Shown: piece after piece, positions 1-5,569 of the stretch
How positions within the stretch are numbered: the stretch's first letter is position 1
Layout of the letters: every line of letters begins with the position of its first letter
Source of the DNA: Pseudomonadota bacterium
GTDB lineage: Bacteria; Pseudomonadota; Alphaproteobacteria; Rhizobiales; Kaistiaceae
Length of the DNA stretch: 5,569 nt
Direction: 5' to 3'
Assembly (NCBI GenBank): GCA_023392225.1
Contig: JAEVZM010000380.1
Location: 1 to 5,569, forward strand
Made by a program: the position numbers and the translations under genes
Notes under the pieces: generated by a model
What the model saw: the letters and a program-made list of their open reading frames with translations, nothing else
The model's database searches: none
Told to the model about the DNA's origin: nothing

Positions 1-310
1 GGCCGACGACCTGGATATGGAGCCGCGCCGCGGCCCGGCCGCGTTGCCGGGCAAGCACCAGCGAGCCGATCTCCCAGCCGATCACCGCGATCAGCACCAC
101 CGCCAGCCCGCCATTGAGGATCAGCACCGTCAGGATGACGGCCTCGGTGGGGGCGATGGGCGTGAGGCCCATCAGGATGAAGAAGGTGGCACCCGCCGTC
201 GCCAGCGCCATCACCACCGCGACGTAGCCGACGGTGCGGACGATGCGCGAGAACTCGAAGGCCCGCCGGTTGACGCCGGGATTGAGCAGCGTCGGGGTGT
301 CGACGGTCAT
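1..310 (-). CDS. ntrY: NtrY sensor histidine kinase, N-terminal part (cut by window edge)
   Basis: This is the first 103 codons of a gene running off the left edge. I translated it from the minus strand. It starts at the ATG at 310-308, with a GGAG ribosome-binding sequence (316-319) five bases upstream; an in-frame GTG lies further upstream but has less support. A short cytoplasmic lead is followed by two hydrophobic segments at about residues 27-49 and 55-80, separated by a short loop containing LTPIAPT, then a basic stretch (ARQRGRAAARLHIQVVG). NtrY proteins have this arrangement: an N-terminal membrane domain, then a periplasmic sensor, HAMP, PAS and kinase domains, which would lie outside the window. 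The place after ntrBC agrees. NtrY with NtrX forms a two-component pair reported to affect nitrogen metabolism, redox response and the cell envelope in Alphaproteobacteria. The identification rests on the N-terminus and context only. Confidence 0.85.
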   Translation of the reverse strand, partial: MTVDTPTLLNPGVNRRAFEFSRIVRTVGYVAVVMALATAGATFFILMGLTPIAPTEAVILTVLILNGGLAVVLIAVIGWEIGSLVLARQRGRAAARLHIQVVG

Positions 311-315
311 CCTGT

Positions 316-319
316 CTCC
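316..319 (-). promoter_or_regulatory. Ribosome-binding site of ntrY
   Basis: On the minus strand the sequence CCGGAGACAGG directly precedes the ATG at 310. GGAG lies five bases before the start codon, which supports this ATG over the in-frame GTG farther upstream. Confidence 0.6.
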
Positions 320-395
320 GGTTGATGCGCCGACATGCACCTCACGCCGGCCTGGAAAACGCGACTAGCATCGTCCGGCGGAATTGCAACAACAT

Positions 396-413
396 TGTGG
401 CCCAAACGCCACA
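396..413. repeat. Perfect inverted repeat TGTGGC-N6-GCCACA between ntrC and ntrY
   Basis: The six-base arms at 396-401 and 408-413 are exact reverse complements around a six-base spacer (CCAAAC on the plus strand). In the ntrC-ntrY transcript this would be a 6-bp, GC-rich hairpin with a GUUUGG loop, followed by a moderately U-rich stretch (AUGUUGUUGCAAUU). It could be a protein-binding dyad, a weak attenuator or terminator, or an RNA-processing site. It lacks the uninterrupted U-run of a confident intrinsic terminator. Confidence 0.55.
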
Positions 414-417
414 GCCC

Positions 418-433
418 TGTGATGGGGATCACA
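418..433. promoter_or_regulatory. Candidate CRP-family operator upstream of ntrY
   Basis: TGTGATGGGGATCACA is a perfect dyad with six-base arms and a four-base centre. It matches exactly the classical cAMP-CRP pattern TGTGA-N6-TCACA. Its centre (425.5) is about 115 bases upstream of the ntrY ATG and about 46 bases downstream of the ntrC stop, so it lies in non-coding DNA where a separate ntrY promoter would be expected. I see no convincing -35/-10 pair at a canonical CRP distance: TTGCAA, 16 bases, then TAGTCG (362-367 on the plus strand) is the best and has a poor -10. The match is seen directly; regulation by a CRP/FNR-family protein is inferred. Confidence 0.45.
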
Positions 434-458
434 TGGATTGGGATGCGTGAAGCGGCTC

Positions 459-471
459 GCCGGTCGCTCCG

Positions 472-479
<8 letters not shown>
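459..479. repeat. Inverted repeat across the ntrC stop codon
   Basis: GCCGGT (459-464) and ACCGGC (474-479) are exact reverse complements separated by nine bases, and the TAG stop of ntrC falls at the inner edge. In the transcript it would form a 6-bp GC-rich hairpin. No U-run follows, so I do not call it an intrinsic terminator; in such GC-rich DNA a 6-bp repeat may also be chance. Confidence 0.3.
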
Positions 480-1914
<1,435 letters not shown>

Positions 1915-1915
1915 G

Positions 1916-3046
1916 TCAGTTGGCCTTTGCTGATGGGGTCGGCCCCGGATAGGCCGGGAGGAGAACCCGGAAGACGGTGCGCCGCGGTTGCGATTCGCAC
2001 TCGATGACGCCCCCATGGTCGCCGATGATCTTCGCTACCAGGGCGAGGCCGAGCCCCGTGCCGTTCGCCTTGGTCGTCACGAAGGGGTCGAAAAGGTGCG
2101 GGACCAGCTCGGCCGGGACGCCCTTGCCGTTGTCGCGCACGCAGAACTCGAGCGGCAGCGAGACCTTGGCGCTCGATCCGCCGACCGAAAGCCGCACGCC
2201 CGGCCGAAACGCCGTGGTCAGCACGATCTCGCCGTCCGGCGCGTCGCCGATCGCCTCCGCCGCGTTCTTGATCAGGTTGAGGAAGACCTGCACCAGCTGG
2301 TCGCGGTTGGCATAGACCGGCGGCAGCGAGGGGTCGTACTCGTCGAGGATGGCGATGCCCCGGCCGAAGCCGTTGAGGGCGATCCGCCGGCAATGGTCGA
2401 GTACGACGTGGATGTTCACCGGCTCGCGCTCGATCGGCCGCTCGTCGGAGAACACCTCCATGCGGTCGACCAGCTTCACGATGCGGTCGGCCTCGTCGCA
2501 GATCAGGCGGGTCAGCGTCCGGTCGTTCTCCTCGACCGAGGATTCGAGCAGTTGCGCCGCGCCGCGAATGCCGGAAAGCGGGTTCTTGATCTCGTGGGCG
2601 AGCATGGCGGCAAGGCCGGTCACCGTCCGCGCCGCGCTGCGGTGGGTGAGCTGGCGGTCGATCTTGTCGGCGATGGTCCGCTCCTGGAGGACGATGACGA
2701 CGTTGTCGTCGCCCTCGACCACCGGCGCGGCGTAGATGTCCACCATCCGCTCGCCGCCGTTGCGGGGGGTGCCGAGGTCGACGCGGTATTCGTTCACCGG
2801 GGCGCCGCGGCTCCGCACCTGTTCGATGAGCGATAGCAGCGGGCTGCCGAACGGGACGAAATACTCGATCGGATGCCGGCGGAGCACGTTGATCGAGGCT
2901 TGGAAGAAGTTCTGCGCCGCGGTGTTGGCATCCTCGACCATGCCGTCGCCGCGGACCAGCACCACCGGGTGCGGCAGCGCGTCGAGGATCGCCGCCGAGA
3001 AGCGCTCGCCGGGCTTGTCCGCCGCCCGGAGCATGCCGGCGCTCAT
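1916..3046 (-). CDS. ntrB: NtrB nitrogen regulation histidine kinase/phosphatase
   Basis: This 376-residue cytoplasmic kinase is the partner of NtrC. In the family, kinase and phosphatase activities toward NtrC are set by the PII protein GlnB in response to glutamine. No membrane segment is visible. Residues about 15-125 form a PAS domain. The dimerisation/phospho-acceptor region holds His151 in AHEIKNPLSGIRGAAQLLE. The ATP-binding domain shows the N box NLIKNAAEAI (257-266), the G1 box DNGKGV (305-310), the F box LFDPFVTTK (318-326) and the G2 box GTGLGLAL (329-336). Length and domain order are standard. The ATG at 3046 overlaps the dusB stop as ATGA; GGAGGG (3051-3056) lies four bases before it, inside dusB. 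A second Met at residue 5 is a less likely start. The ntrC ATG follows its stop after one base. Many NtrB proteins have Pro where the G1 box here has Lys308; this should be tolerated. Confidence 0.96.
   Translation of the reverse strand: MSAGMLRAADKPGERFSAAILDALPHPVVLVRGDGMVEDANTAAQNFFQASINVLRRHPIEYFVPFGSPLLSLIEQVRSRGAPVNEYRVDLGTPRNGGERMVDIYAAPVVEGDDNVVIVLQERTIADKIDRQLTHRSAARTVTGLAAMLAHEIKNPLSGIRGAAQLLESSVEENDRTLTRLICDEADRIVKLVDRMEVFSDERPIEREPVNIHVVLDHCRRIALNGFGRGIAILDEYDPSLPPVYANRDQLVQVFLNLIKNAAEAIGDAPDGEIVLTTAFRPGVRLSVGGSSAKVSLPLEFCVRDNGKGVPAELVPHLFDPFVTTKANGTGLGLALVAKIIGDHGGVIECESQPRRTVFRVLLPAYPGPTPSAKAN
3043..3046 (-). other. dusB/ntrB ATGA stop-start overlap
   Basis: The stop TGA of dusB (3045-3043) and the start ATG of ntrB (3046-3044) share four bases. 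Together with GGAGGG just upstream, inside dusB, this indicates translational coupling and one transcript for dusB and ntrB. Confidence 0.85.
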
Positions 3047-4059
3047 GCGGCCCTCCGCAGCGGCTCTTCGGCGAACGCCAGGCGGACCAGGCGCATCACC
3101 TCCGCCGGCTGCTCCGACGTCAGCATCGCCGCCCGGAGCGGCGTCACCACGCCCGCTGCGTCGAGGTACCAGGCGAGGTGCTTGCGCGCAGCGCGGAGGC
3201 CGATGGCGATGCCGTAGTGGGACAGCAATCCCTCATAGTGCCGGCAGACGAGATCGGCGAGGTCGTCGCCTTCCGGCGCCGCCGGGATCGCTCCGGTGGC
3301 AGCGAACGCGGCCAGCGCGCCGGGCAGCCACGGGCGGCCATAGGCGCCGCGGCCGACCATCACCGCATCGGCCCCGGACTGGCCGAGCATCTCGGCGAGG
3401 TCACCCGTCTGGGTGAGGTCGCCATTGGCGACGAGCGGAATGCGGATCGCCTCCTTCACCGCCCGGATCGCCGCCCAGTCCGCCGTGCCTTTGTAGAACT
3501 GGCAGCGGGTCCGGCCATGCACCGTGACCATCTGCACACCGGCCGCCTCGGCACGGCGCGCCAGCTCGGGCGCGTTCAGCGAGCGCTCGTCCCAACCGAG
3601 GCGCATCTTGAGCGTCACCGGAACCGTGGTCGCGCTCACCGTCGCCTCGATCAGGGTGAGTGCATGATCGAGGTCGCGCATCAGCGCCGAGCCGGAGTAG
3701 CCGCCCGTGACCTTCTTGGCCGGGCAGCCCATGTTGATGTCTATGATGTCGGCCCCGGCCGCCTCGGCGGCCCGTGCACCCTCGGCCATCCAGCCGGCCT
3801 CGCGGCCGGCGAGCTGGACGACGTGAAGCCCCTCTCCGGCCCGCTCGGAGCGCAGCAGGGCCTCGGAGTCGCCCTGGGCCAGCTTGTCGCTCGCGGTCAT
3901 TTCCGATACGACCAGACCTGCGCCGAAGTCCCGCACGATCTCGCGGAACGGACGATCCGAGATCCCGGACATGGGCGCAAGCAATACGCGGTTCGGCAGA
4001 ACTGCCGCACCGACCGCCAAGGGGCCCGCCAGGCGGGCTAGGACATCCAGGTTCTGCAT
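3043..4059 (-). CDS. dusB: tRNA-dihydrouridine synthase DusB (NifR3 family)
   Basis: This 338-residue FMN enzyme reduces specific uridines in tRNA to dihydrouridine using NADPH; it acts in the cytoplasm. The N-terminal TIM barrel shows the FMN-binding start LAPMSGISDRPFR (27-39), QLAGRE (82-87), the active-site motif DINMGCPAKKV with catalytic Cys112, the KMRLGW strand with Lys151, HGRTR (181-185), NGDL (212-215) and GRGAYGRPW (236-244). The C-terminal helical tRNA-binding domain includes ARKHLAWY (291-298). These are the family's diagnostic motifs, all intact. The ATG at 4059 is the first possible start after an in-frame TGA twelve codons upstream; AAGGA stands very close to it. The gene is first in the ntr operon, the usual arrangement in rhizobia, where it was named nifR3. 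About the first 53 codons use A/T third positions far more often than the next 40. Confidence 0.96.
   Translation of the reverse strand: MQNLDVLARLAGPLAVGAAVLPNRVLLAPMSGISDRPFREIVRDFGAGLVVSEMTASDKLAQGDSEALLRSERAGEGLHVVQLAGREAGWMAEGARAAEAAGADIIDINMGCPAKKVTGGYSGSALMRDLDHALTLIEATVSATTVPVTLKMRLGWDERSLNAPELARRAEAAGVQMVTVHGRTRCQFYKGTADWAAIRAVKEAIRIPLVANGDLTQTGDLAEMLGQSGADAVMVGRGAYGRPWLPGALAAFAATGAIPAAPEGDDLADLVCRHYEGLLSHYGIAIGLRAARKHLAWYLDAAGVVTPLRAAMLTSEQPAEVMRLVRLAFAEEPLRRAA
3051..3056 (-). promoter_or_regulatory. Ribosome-binding site of ntrB
   Basis: GGAGGG on the minus strand lies four bases before the ATG at 3046, inside the last codons of dusB. It is the strongest Shine-Dalgarno match in the operon and decides the ntrB start over the Met four codons downstream. 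It suggests that ntrB can load ribosomes itself and does not depend only on reinitiation after dusB. Confidence 0.7.
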
Positions 4060-4088
4060 ATTCCTTGGGCACGCTGCCGACTGCCCAC

Positions 4089-4116
4089 ATGTTAGTCAGA
4101 TCAGAGCAAAACTCAA
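4089..4116 (-). promoter_or_regulatory. Possible sigma-70-type promoter for dusB-ntrBC
   Basis: On the minus strand TTGAGT (4116-4111) and TAACAT (4094-4089) are separated by 16 bases. Each matches the sigma-70 consensus at four of six positions. Transcription would start near 4082, leaving a leader of about 22 bases before the dusB ATG. It is the best pair I can find in the gap, but it is only a motif match. Confidence 0.35.
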
Positions 4117-4121
4117 GCCGT

Positions 4122-4142
4122 ATGTGTTGCATTGCAGCGCAT
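4122..4142. repeat. 21-bp palindrome in the divergent dusB/ispDF promoter region
   Basis: The sequence is symmetric about base 4132 with eight of ten arm positions complementary; the two exceptions (4125/4139 and 4127/4137) are T opposite G. Its core TTGCATTGCA (4127-4136) is also a tandem repeat of TTGCA. It lies 63 bases upstream of the ispDF start codon and just upstream of the possible -35 of dusB, so it is placed to act on either gene. It does not match the NtrC pattern (GCAC and GTGC half-sites separated by several bases). The binding protein is unknown. Confidence 0.4.
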
Positions 4143-4181
4143 GTGGTAGAACCCACTGACGTTTCAAGGGAACTGGGAAAA

Positions 4182-4186
4182 GGGAG
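4182..4186 (+). promoter_or_regulatory. Ribosome-binding site of ispDF
   Basis: GGGAG ends eight bases before the GTG at 4195. An in-frame TAG at 4147-4149 closes the frame upstream and no ATG or GTG lies between, so this site supports GTG as the start. Confidence 0.6.
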
Positions 4187-4194
4187 CGGGTCTG

Positions 4195-5385
4195 GTGCCG
4201 GGGACCGTAGCGTTGATCGTCGCAGCCGGCCGCGGGGTCCGAGCCGGAGGGGAAATTCCCAAGCAATACCGAGACATCGGCGGCACTCCTGTGCTCAGGC
4301 ATACAATCGCAGCGTTCCTCTCCCATCCCGGTATCGATCGCGTGGTTGTGACGATCTCGGCCGACGATTCGCGCTACGGAAATGCTGCACCGCAAAATAG
4401 CACCGCCCTGCTTCCTCCCGTCATTGGGGGAGAAACGAGGCAGGAGAGCGTCCGTCGTGGCCTCGAGGCCCTGGCGGACCTCGCGCCGGAGCGCGTGCTG
4501 ATTCACGACGGCGCCCGGCCCTTCGTCTCCGCGGCGGTGATCGGCCGGGTGGTGGATGCGCTCGATGCGGCGGAGGCGGTGATCCCCGCCCTCCCCGTCC
4601 CGGCGACCCTCAAGGCAGTCGACGACGACGGCTTCATCACCGCCACGGTGCCGCGCGAGGGACTCCAGGCCGCCGAGACGCCCCAGGGCTTCCGTTTCGC
4701 GGCGATCCTTGCCGCCCATCGCCGTGCTGCGGCCGAGGGGCACGACTGCACCGACGATGCGGCGGTGGCGGAGTGGGCCGGTATTCCGGTGAAGGTCGTC
4801 GCCGGCGAAGCGGCCAACGTCAAGCTCACATCATCGGAGGACATTGCCATGGCGGATCGCCGTGAACAGGCCGAGGCGGCGCTCGCCCTCGGCGACATCC
4901 GCGTCGGGACGGGCTACGACGTCCACGCCTTCGGGGCCGGCAACGAGGTCATGCTCGGCGGCGTCGCGATCCCCCACACCCGCGGCGTGGTCGGCCATTC
5001 CGATGCCGATGTCGTGCTCCACGCCCTGACCGACGCCGTCCTCGGCGCCATCGCCGACGGCGACATCGGCTTCCATTTCCCGCCCAGCGACCCCGAGTGG
5101 AAAGGCGCTTCGTCCGACCGCTTCCTCGCCTTCGCGGTCGAGCGGGTCCATGCCCGGGGCGGCCGGATCGGCAATGTCGATGTCGTCATCGTCACCGAGG
5201 GGCCGCGCATCTCCGAACACCGCGACGCCATCCGCGAGCGGATCGCCGGCATCTGCCGGATCACGCCCGACCGGGTCGGGGTCAAGGCGACGACCAACGA
5301 GAACCTCGGCTTCATCGGCCGCGGCGAAGGCATTGCCGCCCAGGCGGTGGCGACCGTCCGGCTGCCGTTCGAAGCCGCATCATGA
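4195..5385 (+). CDS. ispDF: Bifunctional IspD/IspF enzyme of the MEP isoprenoid pathway
   Basis: This 396-residue fusion carries out two non-consecutive steps of the MEP pathway. The IspD half joins MEP and CTP to give CDP-methylerythritol; the IspF half cyclises CDP-ME 2-phosphate to MEcPP, releasing CMP. The intervening kinase IspE is encoded elsewhere. IspD (about 3-222) shows the nucleotide-binding segment LIVAAGRGVR with Arg16 and Lys23, GGETRQESV (78-86), IHDGARPF (103-110) and the C-terminal NVKLTSSEDI (208-217). IspF (about 235-393) shows GTGYDVHAF with metal ligands Asp242 and His244, GHSDADVVLHALTDA with His276, HFPPSDPEWKGA (294-305) and TTNENLGFIGRGEGIA (366-381). The fusion is characteristic of Alphaproteobacteria and some Campylobacterota. 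It starts with GTG (4195), preceded by GGGAG, and its stop overlaps the next gene's start (ATGA). Twenty-nine of the first 85 codons end in A/T, against eight of the next 85. Confidence 0.97.
   Translation: MPGTVALIVAAGRGVRAGGEIPKQYRDIGGTPVLRHTIAAFLSHPGIDRVVVTISADDSRYGNAAPQNSTALLPPVIGGETRQESVRRGLEALADLAPERVLIHDGARPFVSAAVIGRVVDALDAAEAVIPALPVPATLKAVDDDGFITATVPREGLQAAETPQGFRFAAILAAHRRAAAEGHDCTDDAAVAEWAGIPVKVVAGEAANVKLTSSEDIAMADRREQAEAALALGDIRVGTGYDVHAFGAGNEVMLGGVAIPHTRGVVGHSDADVVLHALTDAVLGAIADGDIGFHFPPSDPEWKGASSDRFLAFAVERVHARGGRIGNVDVVIVTEGPRISEHRDAIRERIAGICRITPDRVGVKATTNENLGFIGRGEGIAAQAVATVRLPFEAAS
5382..5385 (+). other. ispDF/pncC ATGA stop-start overlap
   Basis: The TGA stop of ispDF (5383-5385) and the ATG of the following gene (5382-5384) share bases. 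This indicates co-transcription and translational coupling of the two genes. Confidence 0.85.
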
Positions 5386-5569
5386 CCGACCTCGCGCCGC
5401 TCCTCCCGCTGGCGCAGGAGATCGTCGCCGACTGCGCCGCGGCCGGCCTCCTGATCGCGACGGCGGAATCCTGCACCGGCGGGCTGATCGCCGGCACCCT
5501 CACCGAGATCGCCGGCTCCTCGGCGGTCGTCGACCGCGGCTTCGTCACCTATTCGAACGAGGCCAAGAC
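5382..5569 (+). CDS. pncC: CinA C-terminal-domain amidase (nicotinamide-nucleotide amidase), 5' part
   Basis: The first 62 codons of a gene cut by the right edge. The protein begins directly with the CinA C-terminal domain, lacking the N-terminal MoaB-like domain of long CinA proteins, so this is the short stand-alone form. PncC hydrolyses the amide of nicotinamide mononucleotide to nicotinate mononucleotide plus ammonia, recycling NMN in the cytoplasm. The signature AESCTGGLIAGTLTEIAGSS (28-47) carries the presumed nucleophile Ser30, and YSNEAK (57-62) carries the Tyr and Lys expected in the active site. The ATG is fixed by the ATGA overlap with ispDF, and this pairing is common in Rhizobiales. 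The family assignment is firm; the amidase activity is transferred from characterised members. Older annotation names such as competence/damage-inducible protein describe the same family. Confidence 0.9.
   Translation, partial: MTDLAPLLPLAQEIVADCAAAGLLIATAESCTGGLIAGTLTEIAGSSAVVDRGFVTYSNEAK

Noticed and set aside
1988..2836. 282-codon plus-strand frame opposite ntrB
   Set aside because: Antisense shadow of the well-supported ntrB; low-complexity composition and no convincing ribosome site.
3178..4041. 287-codon plus-strand frame opposite dusB
   Set aside because: Antisense to dusB with mirrored codon bias; no family motifs visible.
4127..4152. Possible ispDF promoter TTGCAT (4127-4132) and TAGAAC (4147-4152)
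   Set aside because: The spacing is only 14 bases and both hexamers are poor, so I do not annotate it; an ispDF promoter must lie in this gap, but I cannot place it.
4096..4743. 215-codon minus-strand frame overlapping the intergenic region and the start of ispDF
   Set aside because: It lies antisense to the conserved IspD domain and shows no family motifs. Its tail in the intergenic region resembles nothing I know.

Overview
This window is a chromosomal housekeeping and nitrogen-regulation locus from a high-GC alphaproteobacterium, most likely of the Hyphomicrobiales (Rhizobiales) group. Three things point there: the gene order dusB(nifR3)-ntrB-ntrC-ntrY, the fused ispDF gene typical of Alphaproteobacteria, and very strong G/C preference at third codon positions. 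I cannot name the genus from the sequence alone.

Layout. The two gene sets diverge from a short intergenic region at 4060-4194. On the minus strand, reading leftwards, are dusB (tRNA dihydrouridine synthase), ntrB (PAS histidine kinase), ntrC (sigma-54-dependent response regulator) and the first 103 codons of ntrY (membrane sensor kinase, cut by the left window edge). dusB/ntrB share an ATGA overlap and ntrB/ntrC are separated by one base, so these three look like one translationally coupled operon. A 161-base gap at 311-471 separates ntrC from ntrY and holds a cluster of inverted repeats, one of which matches the classical CRP half-site pattern TGTGA-N6-TCACA exactly. On the plus strand are ispDF (bifunctional MEP-pathway isoprenoid enzyme) and the start of a CinA C-terminal-type amidase (pncC), also joined by an ATGA overlap and cut by the right edge.

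How the genes work together. NtrB is expected to phosphorylate or dephosphorylate NtrC according to nitrogen status. Phospho-NtrC then activates sigma-54 promoters. NtrY belongs to a second two-component pair whose partner, ntrX, would lie to the left of the window. dusB is a long-known companion of ntrBC with a tRNA modification role. ispDF and pncC are metabolic genes (isoprenoid precursors, pyridine nucleotide salvage) that share only the promoter region with the ntr operon.

I see no new gene system here: all coding sequence is accounted for by well-known families with intact key residues. The points worth a second look are regulatory and compositional: the dyad cluster before ntrY, a 21-bp palindrome in the divergent promoter region, and a roughly 550-bp patch around that region with clearly weaker G/C third-position bias than the genes on either side.
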